Below are positions 48,203 through 59,054 of a stretch of DNA of 64,000 nucleotides, one piece after another. Below the pieces are notes generated by a model. It had not been told where the DNA came from, did not search any database, and saw nothing but the letters and a program-made list of their open reading frames with translations. The position numbers were made by a program, and so were the translations under genes. Each line of letters begins with the position of its first letter. The stretch's first letter is position 1. The stretch is from Muscardinus avellanarius (taxonomy: Eukaryota; Chordata; Mammalia; Rodentia; Gliridae). The DNA is taken from the NCBI GenBank assembly GCA_963383645.1, contig OY726571.1, positions 82,032,888 through 82,096,887 of the forward strand, in the 5' to 3' direction.

Positions 48203-48335
48203 GCTGGGGATTGAACCTAGGGGCATTCTACCTCCCAGCTACACCCCCACCCTGATTTTTTATTTTTTATTTTTGAAACAGGGTCTCATTGTTGCAGAGA
48301 GCCTCACTAAGTAGCTGAGATTGGCCGCGAACCCC
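48202..48335 (-). repeat. B1-dID type SINE, antisense, truncated
   Basis: 'gctggggattgaacctaggg' to 'tagctgagattggccgcgaa'; the B1 5' end is missing. Confidence 0.75.
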
Positions 48336-48826
48336 TCTGAATGTCTTTTCTGGTGCGTAGTGTCTGAAATTACTTTTTCCGAAGCAAGCTGTGATTCTTT
48401 GAGAAGTAATTTAATAGCTCAAGACTGTATTTTATTTTACTTTACTTTTCGTTGAATCAAAATTTGAAAGTATGTGGGTCACTGATTACATAAAATAGCC
48501 AGCATCAGTATCCAATATTAGTGTATCTGAAAAAAAAAATGAAATTGCTTAACAAATGGACATTGAACCGATTGCATAAAGTAATGAAATGCTCACAAGA
48601 ACAGGAACAAGCAGGTGGATGGATGGAAAGTGAAGGGTACTTTGTCCTCTACACACATCCTCTTTAAGAAGGCGTAAAACAAAAATTAAAAATTTATTAA
48701 GGGGATGTAACTCATGCACATTGAAAAGAGTTTAATCTGACTCCTTTCTGTTTTCATCCTGATGCAACGATGGTCGCAAAGTTTCTAATAAGGAAGGGTG
48801 TATGACTTACAGTCCTATGTAACACC

Positions 48827-48899
48827 GGGCCAGTGGCGCAATGGATAACGCGTCTGACTACGGATCAGAAGATTCTAGGTTCGACTCCTGGCTGGCTCG
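48827..48899 (+). tRNA. tRNA-Arg (ACG)
   Basis: 73-nt cloverleaf. The acceptor GGGCCAG pairs with CTGGCTC using one G:T pair, the anticodon loop CTACGGA gives ACG, and the B box is GGTTCGACTCC. TTTTT follows within a few bases. Confidence 0.97.
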
Positions 48900-49189
48900 G
48901 TTGTTTTTATGTTTGCTCTTCCTCTTTGAGGAAAATATCCTCCCATTTCTGTTTAAACTTATAACAGAAACAGATTCATAAAGTTCTTCAAAAGAGAACT
49001 CACCTTATGTGACATCACCTTATCTGGCACCTTCCAAATTTACAGGCTACCGCCCAGCCTGACTTCTGTACCATGTAGATGTTCGGAGTGTATCCGTTTT
49101 TGGAACTGCATTATTTTTATCTCCTTCCTTTTAATGCTACTGAGAAAGGAGATTGGCTAAAAGAGATCTTTGGAAAGAAAACTCGAACA

Positions 49190-49510
49190 ATCAAATACGG
49201 GATATTATTCAACAATAAAACAGGAATAAAGTTCTGGTACACACTACAATACGGATGAACACATCTCGTATGATTCTACTTACATAAAATGTCTCAGAAA
49301 AGCAAATCTAGATATAGGAGTGTAAGTGGTTGCCAGGGCTGGAAAAAGAGGGAAATAGATATAGTATTTTGGTGGGCAGTGGTAATACTTCGAACTTAGG
49401 TAATGGTGATAATCGCACAACTCAGTGAATATACGAAATAATCACTGAATCGCGCACTTTCAAAGGTTGGGTTCTATGATATATGAATCATTTCTTAATG
49501 TTTAAAAATA
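49190..49510 (+). mobile_element. Old L1 3' fragment
   Basis: Sense L1 3' UTR features: 'gggatattattcaacaataa', 'tacggatgaacacatctcg', 'ggttgccagggctgg'. Diverged. Confidence 0.65.
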
Positions 49511-49559
49511 AGGAGCCGTCAAAGACTAAAAATAGAAATGGATCGACGTTTTCTTTCCT

Positions 49560-49870
49560 AATTTTCCCGCACGGGGCAGATCTACTCCTCGTTCTCTTCG
49601 TCCCTGAGTATAAATCCTGGAGGAACGAGAGGGGACCTCGCCCGGCACCGGATCCAGAGCGCGCGCTGTGGACGCACGGTGTCGCCGTGGCTCCCGCGGT
49701 CCCCGCGCGCGATGCACCTGCACCCGGCGGCGCAGCTCAGGACCAGGAGCGCCAAAACCCAAGAAGCTGTTTAGGCGTGGCAGAGGTCCCAAGCAAAGCC
49801 ACACGCCTGAGCAGAGGGAGAAGCGGGAGGAAGAGCCGGGGAGGGCAGCTGGGGGCGGCGTCTGATTACT
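49560..49870. other. GC-rich islet
   Basis: CpG-rich stretch with overlapping frames on both strands, all low-complexity R/P/A-rich. Promoter-like composition only. Confidence 0.45.
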
Positions 49871-50204
49871 CAGCTGGCCCCTAAGGCGTTCCTGGATGGG
49901 GCAGACAGGCAGGGCTGGAACCCCAAGTGGAGTGCAGCCAGGTAAAGGAACGCAAACCAGCAGACTTGGTTTGTGGTGTGCACGATGTTTGCCTTACAAA
50001 AGCTTCTTCACGCTGGACCCTGGGCGTTGGGAGGCTTGCTGGAATTAAAAGAACGAACCTATCAATTGCCAGTACCTCATACTGTTGGGCTGTGAACCAG
50101 TAAAAAGTGGGGGCCAGGATAGACCCAAACTTTGGAGCTTCCGAAAGTAAATGCCCCTCAAGTCTTAATGCATTGGAGAGCCACTGGAAAAGGTATTGCA
50201 GGAG

Positions 50205-50270
50205 CTCGACTCAGGGCCTTGGGCATGCTTCATCACTGAGATACACCTCCACCCCCTATTTCTACTTTTA
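50205..50270 (-). repeat. ID-like SINE half, antisense
   Basis: 'cttgggcatgcttcatcact' and 'gagatacacctccacccc'; monomeric and diverged. Confidence 0.45.
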
Positions 50271-50374
50271 AATACTGTTACTAGAAAATTTTAAATTACT
50301 TGTTATATGATAATATATGTCAATCCCCTCAGTCCTTTTATTTAAAAAAAAAAAACAGGGTCTCACTAGAAATT

Positions 50375-50600
50375 AAAACCACAGTAAGACACTAATATAT
50401 AATCACTAGAATGGCTACTTTTTTTTTTTTTTTTTTTTACAGATAAAACACCAACTGTTGGTGAGAATGCACAAAAGAACTTCAACTATATAATATATTG
50501 TTGTGGGAATCTAAAATAATGACTGCTTTGGAAAACAGTTTAGTAGTTTCTCATCGACCTTGTAATGCGTGTAGATACTGAAAAGAACAAGGACAGGGTG
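50375..50600 (+). mobile_element. Old L1 ORF2-end fragment
   Basis: Sense L1 'aaattaaaaccacagtaaga' and 'gttggtgagaatgcacaaa', interrupted by a T-run. Confidence 0.55.
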
Positions 50601-50639
50601 GGGGTGTGGCTGCCGTCATCAGACCCAAGGACAGTCCTA

Positions 50640-50960
50640 GATTAGATAGAGACACTTCGTTAAATGCACCGTTCTCTTATGAAATCATGATCTTCCGAAG
50701 GAGCGCGTGCTTTCATTGGCCTTTCTTTGGGATTGGTTAGATCGATCGTCTGTCTCCTGGTGACTGGAGAGCATTATTGCTGTTATTCCCGGGGCCCAGC
50801 CTCACCTATACAGCCACCTACAGGCGGCACCCGAGCGCAGCGGACCCGGGCCTATGGCGGCCTTGCTGCTGAGGACCCAAAAGCACGTGGTTTCACCAGG
50901 CCCTTTCTCCGGGAGCTGGGCTGCCTTCGGAACTTAAGTATTTTTAGGAAGAACTTCGAC
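50640..50960 (+). promoter_or_regulatory. Promoter-like GC-rich patch with a short frame
   Basis: Two ATTGG motifs (near 50716 and 50732) precede a CpG-containing stretch and an ATG in GCCTATGGCG (50854). The frame there is 27 codons, begins MAALLLRTQK and ends at TAA 50935-50937. It could be a dead first exon; I do not recognise the protein. Confidence 0.3.
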
Positions 50961-51240
50961 TTGAATCCCACCACCACCCACCCACCCACAGGGCCTAAAA
51001 GCAACATGATTTTTTTTCCCCCAGCAAACACCTCCAGCCCACCCAGGCACTCTACACACCAAGAGCAGGGAGAGTAGAGAACCCTGCGACTTTATACAAA
51101 ACAGTTGTGCAACTGCATAACACCATATCCAAGTTGTCCTTCCAAGTGATTAGACGCGAGTGTGGGAATTGTGAAATGATTCCCTTCTGCAAAAATACTA
51201 GCTCTTGACAAGCAAAGTAAGGTACCAGCACATAACAGCC

Positions 51241-51323
51241 TACCGGGAGTGGGGTTCGAACCCACGCAGACACATGTCTATTGGATCTTAAGTCCAACGC
51301 CTTAACCACTCGGCCATCCCGGT
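51241..51323 (-). tRNA. tRNA-Leu (TAA)
   Basis: 83-nt type II tRNA on the minus strand. The acceptor ACCGGGA pairs with TCCCGGT, the anticodon loop CTTAAGA gives TAA, and the B box is GGTTCGAACCC. The nearest minus-strand T-run is about 46 bases downstream (51191-51195). Confidence 0.96.
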
Positions 51324-52722
51324 GACAGAGACTTCCTTGACTACTAAGTATTACCAGAGAAGAATTTCTAGTCTTTGAGCAAATACCTTTATGTCTGTAA
51401 AATTGACATCCAGCTTACAAACAGTGTACAAAAGAAGCAATCCTTACAATAAACTGTCAAAAACTTATTTTCAACAAACATTTTAATCATTAACTTGTGC
51501 CACACATTATACTGGATGTTAGGAAAAGATGAGCCTTTCCTGATCTCTTGAACTTTCATTGAGAAATATAATTTCTTTTTAAAGCAGAGAATGCTACAGA
51601 AATATTTATTTTTCCATACTCGACTCATTTTGTCACTGTTCTTTGGACCTGGAAATAAAAACCAAAGGGGATATTTCCCTGTCACTTTACTGGTGATCAT
51701 TGCAACCTAATGAGGTTAAGCTGAAGGAACAAACTGTGGCACCCCAGAAACCATCAGAACCTCAGAACCTTGTTTGCCAGCTGCTTGCTATTTCTGAACA
51801 CTCTAAATTCTAGGGAGTGTTGCTTCAGTCGCCACTATTCTCCCTCCTCTTCTGCTCCAACTCTTCAGATTACAAGACTGAAAGACAGGAGCCAAGAGCT
51901 CCAGGAGACAGGCGCTAATGAACCTGTCTTCCATTTCTGTATTCATTTTGCTCCAAGATCCTGGGCTCAAGGCCTGACCAGGCCTTTGGAATCCCTGGCC
52001 TCCTCTATAATTATGCCAGAGAAAGCTGCCAATACATACTTGAAAGAGTTAACAACAACAACAAAAACAACAACAACAACAACACAGTATGAGAAATATA
52101 TGCATGTGTGTACAGACACGTTCATTTTTTTTTTATTACCTACCAGTGAGCATATATGCATGAATTTCTTTTCTTGGTTTTGAATTTCTCCCGACATACA
52201 CAGGGTATTTAATTTCTTGCTGCATACCTTTGCTGAACACCACTTCTGTCTTTTGTTTCAAACTTCAAGAAAGCAACTCATTTAGGAGTTCCTGGAAGTT
52301 TGAATGAGTCTCACTACTGAGGTCTTGACAGGCTATCATCATTTAAAAAAAAAAACATTTGGTCAAGTCCAGCCGAATTTTCAGTCGTTGGAAGGTAAAT
52401 GGGATCTTCTTCAATGAATAGAGAATCAAACAGAGAACAAACCAAGAAATTCCTTGATATAAATTTTTCCAGTAACCTGCCTGAGTTTTTCCTGCCTGTG
52501 CTTGTGTTGGTTTTGGGGTTCTGTCAGCTATGAGTTATTGGGTCTTGAAACTTTTGAAATTTTCAGTTCTAAGAATCAGAGTGCGTAGGAGAATATGGTG
52601 GGATTAGGGGAAAAAGGAAAGAAGAAGAGAAGAAGAAAGAAAAAAATGAGAAAAGTCCTGAAAGAATAAAGTTAAGATTTGTTTTAATTCACTTAGACAT
52701 ACAAAGAAGCAAAATAACGTGG
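51324..52722. other. Intergenic, nothing recognised
   Basis: AT-rich DNA with an AAC repeat at 52051-52084. No gene is supported. Confidence 0.5.
52051..52084. repeat. (AAC)n microsatellite
   Basis: AAC trinucleotide run with one AAAAAC interruption. Confidence 0.9.
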
Positions 52723-52795
52723 GTTTCCGTAGTGTAGTGGTTATCACGTTCGCCTAACACGCGAAAGGTCCCCGGTTCGAAACCGGGCGGAAACA
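52723..52795 (+). tRNA. tRNA-Val (AAC)
   Basis: 73-nt cloverleaf. The acceptor GTTTCCG pairs with CGGAAAC, the anticodon loop CTAACAC gives AAC, and the B box is GGTTCGAAACC. TTTTTT follows about 13 bases later. Identical to the tRNA-Val(CAC) at 43865 except for the first anticodon base. Confidence 0.97.
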
Positions 52796-53174
52796 CAAGT
52801 GGCATGTTTTTTAAGTCTTTGTAAACCTACTTCAATTTCAACCAAGACTTGAGACCAAGTCTCAAACCTTATTTCCTTTGCTGCACAGGACTTCCAATCA
52901 AAAGAATAATATAACATTGTTGGGAATCGCCCGGCCACAGGATCTCTTTCAGGAATATAAGGAAACGCCGCCCTAGACTGCGATTTGCAGTGCGCGGGAG
53001 CCTGCAACTGCTGCCTGGGCTAAGGCAGCCACGTGCAGACCCGAGGCTGCGGTCCTGGTTTTTGACAGCTCAGTTCTGCCGCTGAGTTTGCCGAGGAGCC
53101 GTTGCATTTTAAGAGTTAAAGAGACACCATCCACGGTGGTCCTTCTGCTAGCTGTATGGAGGTGTGTGTGTGGG

Positions 53175-53335
53175 GGGGGGGGGTACTGGAGTGAAACCCA
53201 GGGCTTTTTCTACCTCCGGGCTATACTCTCAGACCTATTTTTATACTTTATTTGGAAACAGGGTCTCACTAAGTTGCTGAGAGCCTCACTAAGTAGCTGA
53301 GGCTGGCTTCAAACCTGTATGATCCTCCTGTCGAA
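53175..53335 (-). repeat. B1-dID type SINE, antisense, truncated
   Basis: G-run, 'gtactggagtgaaacccagg' to 'cctgtatgatcctcctgtc'. Confidence 0.75.
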
Positions 53336-54121
53336 TATTGAGTGCAGAGAGAATGGCCGCACCGAGATGCGCGAAGCCCCTGTGATCAGGGCTGACAGGC
53401 AGGGACAGGATAGTGGCAGGGGAAGTGCTGAGAAATACCCAGAGTCTGGACCTATTTTAAAGATAAAGCCAAGAGATATTCCAGAAAAAATGGATGTGAG
53501 GCGTGAAAGGATTTTTTCAGAAAACCTGAAAGGAGCCATCACTAATGAAATGGGGGAGACTGGATGTAGCAGAATGATTAGGGAAAAATTGGGAATTCTG
53601 TTTTAGATATGATAACTAATATAAAGGATTCACCAGGTAATCGGTTGAACATACACACTTTAAGTGTAATGGGGTGGTCTACACTGCAGATTCAGATTTC
53701 TGAACAATAGCTATGTAGACATTACTTTTAAGCCACAAGAATAAAGGAAGTCACAGGAGCAAGTATGGAGAAAGAAGATCCAAGGACCAAGCCCGAAAAA
53801 ACTCCACCCTAGATATGGCCACTGAGGAAAGATGAACCCTGACTACTGAGGAAAAGCCAGCTAGGTTAAAAGACAACCAGGACAGTAACATCCTGAAAGT
53901 CAAAACAAGGAATCGTTTTAAGAAGAATAATGTATCTGCCGTCTCTGAGATGCAGAGAAAAATACAGACTTCGAAGTGATCATTAATTTGACACATTATT
54001 GATGATCTTGACCAAAAGTTTTCATAAAGTAATGGTGCCCCAAATCCCAAAGGTTTTAAAGAAAGTATGGAAGTAGAAAAACTGCAGATGGTAAATCTGG
54101 AGGAGATTTTTAATATCTCCA

Positions 54122-54320
54122 CCTGGATGTGGTGACACACACTTGTAATCCCCTTTCCTTGGGAGACTGAGAGAGGAGGATCACAGATTCAAAGCCTCAA
54201 CAATTCCATGCGGCTCTCAGCAACTTTATGAGACTCTGTTTCCAAATAAAAAATAAAATAGGCCTTGGGGTGTAGCTCAAAGGTGGAGTGTCCATGGGCT
54301 CCATCCCCAGCACCACACAT
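54122..54320 (+). repeat. B1-dID type SINE
   Basis: Sense copy 'ctggatgtggtgacacacac' to 'gggctccatccccagcacca'. Confidence 0.8.
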
Positions 54321-54323
54321 CAT

Positions 54324-54327
54324 TCTC

Positions 54328-54388
<61 letters not shown>

Positions 54389-54410
54389 CTCCCTCTCTCC
54401 CTCTCTCTCA
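54324..54410. repeat. (CT)n microsatellite
   Basis: About 87 bases of nearly pure CT at the tail of the SINE. Confidence 0.95.
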
Positions 54411-54841
54411 TCTGAGGAATCAATCAAGCATTAGATAAAGGAAAATGTTAATTCAAGACTTTTTAAAGGGAAGGTTAAAATGGTATATTTAAATGGAATT
54501 ATGTCCAGTAGGGAAAAAAAATGCTAGAGTCAAGGGAGATAAACTTTAAGTTAGTAATTCACTGACTGGATTGTGGGTAGATTATTCTTCTTTGAGAAGA
54601 CTGAAGAATTTTTCAACTTTCTCATAACTACATAATACCAGTAGATTTGGACTCCGTGTGTCTCTTTTTTGTTATTTATGTTTTAGGACAAAGATATATG
54701 ACTATTCATTTTAGAATTAGCTATATTAAATCTTGAAATAATAGAACTCATGTGTAGTGTGCAGTAGCTGATATGGCAGTCCACTGGCTTGCCAGGCCAC
54801 TAGTGACTTTAACAGACACTGTGCCCACTCTCAGCATGCTC

Positions 54842-54844
<3 letters not shown>

Positions 54845-54890
<46 letters not shown>
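54845..54890. repeat. (TG)23 microsatellite
   Basis: Uninterrupted TG dinucleotide run. Confidence 0.95.
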
Positions 54891-54893
<3 letters not shown>

Positions 54894-55221
54894 CCACTGG
54901 GAATGGTACCCAATTGTGACTATTTTAACAAGGAGGAGTCCCGGTTTTCAACAGTGTTAAACAGGCAATGCCAGGGGAGAGGAGGTAGTGGTAACACTCT
55001 TGTGAAAGTTGTCCAGATGAATGTGAGCGTGGGTCTCGGAGTGGGGGGAAGGCTGTCGGACCCACTCCCAGCAGGCTGACGGCAGACTTTTCTTCAGTGA
55101 ATTGTCCAAGTGGATTAAGAAGTGAAGTCAACTTTTAACTCTAATTGTAGTTGGAAGAGGCTACTACTTAGGAAATGCAACTGGCAATCACCTTTGTCAG
55201 AAGAAAAGGAAAAGGCTTAGC

Positions 55222-55295
55222 TGGCCCGTACGGGGATCGAACCCGCGACCTTGGCGTTATTAGCACCACGCTCTAACCAACTGAGCTAACCGGCC
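55222..55295 (-). tRNA. tRNA-Ile (AAT)
   Basis: 74-nt cloverleaf on the minus strand, identical to the tRNA-Ile at 40464 while the flanks differ. Anticodon AAT, B box GGTTCGATCCC. Minus-strand T-runs lie about 10 bases downstream. A GC-rich islet lies upstream (55425-55781). Confidence 0.97.
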
Positions 55296-55424
55296 AGTTG
55301 AGCTTAAACTTTTCTTAATCTCAAGAAGTAAAATATTTGTACTTTTTGTGCATGTTTAAAGGAAATTTCTCTCCAAAAGAGATTTTTGTTAGATTAATTT
55401 CAGCAACGACCACGTAATAAGCTT

Positions 55425-55781
55425 CCTCTTGTGTTTCGGCTTTCTGGTCCCAGGGCTGCAGAGATTAAGGGAGCCAGAAAGGAAACTCCTTCAGTGCCGG
55501 AAAACGGGGCTCTGACCTCGCCTGCTCCGCTGCTGACTCGAGAAGGATTGGAAGGAAAAGCCCGTCTTCTAGCTGCGGGTCCAAACAGCATGGGGATCGA
55601 ATTGACCCGCCGCAGGCCGGCTGGAGGGTTTAGACGCTGCTCGCTTGCACCCCAAAGCGCGGACTCTCCGGGCACCGCCCCTCGAGAGGCCGCCCGCGTG
55701 CCCGCCAGTGGCTCCACTCTGCGGCTCTGCCTTGCAGGCTCTGTTCCTTCCCTCCCTCCCAGCGGCCAGGGCTGGCTTGTC
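55425..55781. other. GC-rich islet 5' of tRNA-Ile and next to LTR B
   Basis: CpG-rich DNA between the tRNA-Ile gene and the solo LTR. Frames on both strands are low-complexity; no gene is called. Confidence 0.5.
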
Positions 55782-56273
55782 TGTGGGGAGCCATTAAGGC
55801 CTTCCTAGATTGGTGTCTCTGACTCAGCTGACTGTCCTTCGCCCAGAGTCAACAAGGTTTGGGGTTATGGAAAGTTCAAAGAGGTCTGAGAGAGGATCAG
55901 GTGGTGATGACACGAGGGTACTGATAGGCCTGTCTGTAATGTGTGTGTTTTGTATTGGTCTGTATTGTATTCCGGTGGTGGTAGCACGAGAATGTTGATT
56001 GACTTATAGCTGTGTATAAATACTTCTAGAAAAACAAAGTCGGCTTCGGCGCAGTAAAGACGAAATTGACCCAGAAGCTGTGTTGGCCAGGAGTGACCGT
56101 GCAATAGAGAATACTGACCCAGGCATAGTCGTCGACCCGTAGGAAATATTGACCCATGAACAGGGGTCGACCAGTAGAGATAGTAGGCTGGCGGCTCCCC
56201 CACGTTAGGGTTAAAAACTCTTCATCCTCACACCTCACTTCAGAACCCGTACTCTGGCCTGCTGGCTCAGGCA
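55782..56273 (+). mobile_element. Solo LTR B, 492 bp, 6-bp target duplication
   Basis: Same family and length as LTR A. Starts TGTGGGGAGCC and ends GGCTCAGGCA, flanked by perfect CTTGTC repeats at 55776-55781 and 56274-56279. The TATA box is kept, but the poly(A) signal reads AGTAAA instead of AATAAA. No internal retroviral sequence. Confidence 0.9.
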
Positions 56274-56599
56274 CTTGTCCTGTTCCTTTATCTGGTCCCG
56301 CGGTTGCCTGGACAGCTTGGCGTGGGCTCAGATACATTAATAGACGGGTTACCTGCTCTTCATGTCCTTGAAGCGTAGCGCAAGGGTCATTTGGATGTCC
56401 GCAGAATGCCTGGGGTTTTCTTCTTTCTAGGAATCACTTTCAACGAAAATCAATTAGCCGCACTGTCGCAGTGTGGTGTGGGATGATGGTGGAATAAGGT
56501 ACCCTTGGCTAACTGCTCCTAGATCCCCTTTTCCGAGGAATGCGGTGCATCCCGTCTCATTGACCCCAGAGGCCTTCAACCCTTTTTATTGTATTTATT

Positions 56600-56765
56600 T
56601 GATGATACTAGCAGATCGAACCCTAGTGCCTTCTACCTCTCAGCTACAATCCCAATACTATTTTAGTTTGAAGTATGGGGGAGCGGCTTACTAAATTGCT
56701 GAGGCTAGCCTCTAACCTGTGATTCTCCTGTCTCAATGTCCCAAGTACTGGGACTACAGGCCTAA
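56600..56765 (-). repeat. B1-dID type SINE, antisense
   Basis: 'gatactagcagatcgaaccc' to 'aagtactgggactacaggcc'. Confidence 0.7.
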
Positions 56766-57469
56766 AGCCAGCAAGCTGGGCTATTTATCAGTTTTTAAAG
56801 GCAACATATCAAACTTAAAACCAACACTCTTTCCAAGCCATTCAAGCACGGTTGATTTCCTGCTGACCTCTCTCCTCTTCACCGACTCTCCTGGGCCCAG
56901 CTGACTATTGGAGCTCCCTTAGGGGGAGATGAGGTTCATGACTTGTCTGCACCTGCTGCTGGGCCCAGAACCCCAGGCCACCTCACATTCCCAGCTTCTC
57001 ATTCTTGTCTCAACTGTTATAGTCACATTCTTAGGGAATTCTTTCCTACTCAGAAAAGTAATTAGTTAATGGATTAATTAATCAATCCATATAGCTATCA
57101 TATTTGTTGAGGTCCTAACAAGTACCTTGAAGTGGTGTGGGTGTTATGGGTGGATGGATGCCCCTGTGAAGAAAGCAGCCACAATTCCTTCCCACAGTGA
57201 ATATATCCAGAGGAGGGGTTTGGGAGAGGAAGGCAATAAAATATAATCAGCGCTCAGAAGAGTTGTGCTTTTTTGTATGGGCAGTAAGGTAAGACCCACC
57301 TGGAAGATGAAAAATTAAGACCTGCAATATTTAGGAGAAATAATCATAATGAGAGCAAAAAATCTAAGGAAGGAGAGTAGCCAATATGCCTGTGAAATAT
57401 GAAGTGAGTCAGTGTGGCTGCAGCCAGGAGCTGGGATCCAGGAGTCAGACGTGAAGAATGGAGGGAACG

Positions 57470-57650
57470 AGCCCAGAGTACTGGCGCACACTTGACATCC
57501 CAGGATCACAGATTCACAGCCAGCCTCAGTTACTAGTGAGGCCCTCTGCAACTTAGTGAGCCTCTGTTTCAAAATAAAGAATAAAAAATAGAGCTGGAGA
57601 TATAGCTTGGAAGTAGAATGTCCCTGGGTTCCATTTCCAGTTCTGCAAGA
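57470..57650 (+). repeat. B1-dID type SINE
   Basis: Sense copy 'agagtactggcgcacacttg' to 'gggttccatttccagttctg', with an AAAG-repeat tail. Confidence 0.8.
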
Positions 57651-57651
57651 A

Positions 57652-57719
<68 letters not shown>

Positions 57720-57722
57720 AAA
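57648..57722. repeat. (AAAG)n microsatellite
   Basis: About 18 AAAG units forming the SINE tail. Confidence 0.95.
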
Positions 57723-58009
57723 TAGGGGCTGGCCAGGTCACATGCACATGGAGTTTAGATTTATCCTTGACTAAGATGGGAAATAAGGGAGAGTTCTACA
57801 CCAGGAAATGAATGATTTGACTTATATTTAATAGAATCACTGTCAACTGAGTGGAGAATATTATATGGCAGAGACAGGAAGACCACAAATGGCCTCTGTG
57901 ATATTCTGAGCTAGAGGTGATGGTGGCTTAGAAGTGCGGCACTTGAGGTAAGAAATCATTGGATTCTGATCACATCTTTAAAGTAGATCCAGCCACATTA
58001 GTTGATGAA

Positions 58010-58140
58010 TTGTTCATTTGCTCAACAAATATTTATTGACTGCCCACTTTATATACTGTTCTGGGAACTGAGTGATGAGTAATTAACAAAAGAGATGAAA
58101 ATCCTTGCCCTTATGGGGCTCACTTTCTAGTCAGAGAGAT
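58010..58140. repeat. Ancient dispersed repeat fragment
   Basis: Contains 'caacaaatatttattgactg' and 'ccttgcccttatggggctca', a motif pair common in old mammalian interspersed repeats. Family not assigned. Confidence 0.4.
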
Positions 58141-58893
58141 AGATCATGTGCCACATAAATTTTTAAAAATGTATAATATTTTTCATGGTGATAGTGGTAC
58201 AAAAAGCATAAATAATAAACTAGAAAATAAAAATAAGCCATAGATAATTTTTTTTAAGTAACCATGGAAGACCACTCTGAACAGATGGTCTTAAGGAACT
58301 GATTGAGGTAAGGGAACAAGCCACATGGAAGCTAGCAATCCACAGAGCTATGCAAGAAGGGTAGATTCTGCAGCATGGGGGAGCCTGCTGTGTGCACAGA
58401 ACAGTGAGAACTCCAAGGAAGAATGGCAAGGCTGGGGCTTGAGAGGTGGGCGGGGTGATAAGGAGCAGAAAGAGGGAGAGATTGGAAAATAGATGAGGTG
58501 AGATGCTGGGAAAGGGAAGCTGGGGCACAGTGGAGAAAGAGGAACTGTGAAGCAGGACTGGAGAACAAGCTGAGGAGAGACTGGGCTGGGTCAGCTGAGG
58601 GGCACAGAAGATACACCAAGGATGGAGAGAAAAGGCTGAAAGTAGGTGGACCCCACAGGGTCAGGAGGCGCCACTGAAGTGGGAAGGACAGAGACTAGGA
58701 AGGCAGAAAAAGAGGAGTCTGAAGAAAACAGGGGCAGGTGGAGGGTGGAGGAAAAGAGAGTGGGACACAAGGACTGTTGACGGAGGGGCAGGGAGGATGG
58801 ACTGAGGGGCTGAAGGAGGAGAGGACTGGGTGTAGAGCCTGGGTGCCGCGTCTGCAGGCCGCTGCACAGACTCTGCGTCCCTGTCTGCTTTAG

Positions 58894-58997
58894 CGGTTCC
58901 TACAGACGCTTGACCTATGAGGAGTGGCTTCGAAAGAAACCTGAGCTCCTGATGAAAGACAAGGAATTTAAAGCCCAGTCCTTGCAGACATAATAAA
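58894..58997 (+). other. Exon-like frame just upstream of PRSS16
   Basis: A pyrimidine stretch ending CTTTAG (58893) precedes a frame that reads SYRRLTYEEWLRKKPELL and ends with TAA at 58991-58993, overlapped by AATAAA at 58992-58997. It looks like a terminal exon with acceptor, stop and poly(A) signal, 57 bases before the PRSS16 ATG. I do not recognise the protein. It could instead be PRSS16 5' UTR or an exon remnant. Confidence 0.35.
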
Positions 58998-59054
58998 AAG
59001 TCCTCAGTGAGAGGAGACAGTGTCTTTGGCATTCTCCACGGAGCACTGGACAGC

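Larger units (their letters stand above)
47171..48826. other. Repeat-rich spacer between tRNA-Ser and tRNA-Arg
   Basis: SINEs at about 47425-47630, 47650-47850 and 48202-48335, A-runs and a TG repeat. No gene is seen. Confidence 0.6.
48900..51240. other. Intergenic: L1 debris and GC-rich islets
   Basis: L1 pieces at about 49190-49510 and 50375-50600, a partial SINE at about 50205-50270, a GC-rich islet at 49560-49870 and a promoter-like patch at 50640-50960. No gene is established. Confidence 0.5.
52796..55221. other. Intergenic, repeats only
   Basis: SINEs at about 53175-53335 and 54122-54320, a long CT repeat and a TG repeat. Short open frames near 53319-53606 and 53751-54140 show no domain. 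Confidence 0.55.
56280..58893. other. Intergenic upstream of PRSS16
   Basis: SINEs at about 56600-56765 and 57470-57650, an AAAG repeat, an old dispersed repeat at about 58010-58140 and a purine-rich stretch 58260-58850. No gene is supported. Confidence 0.55.
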
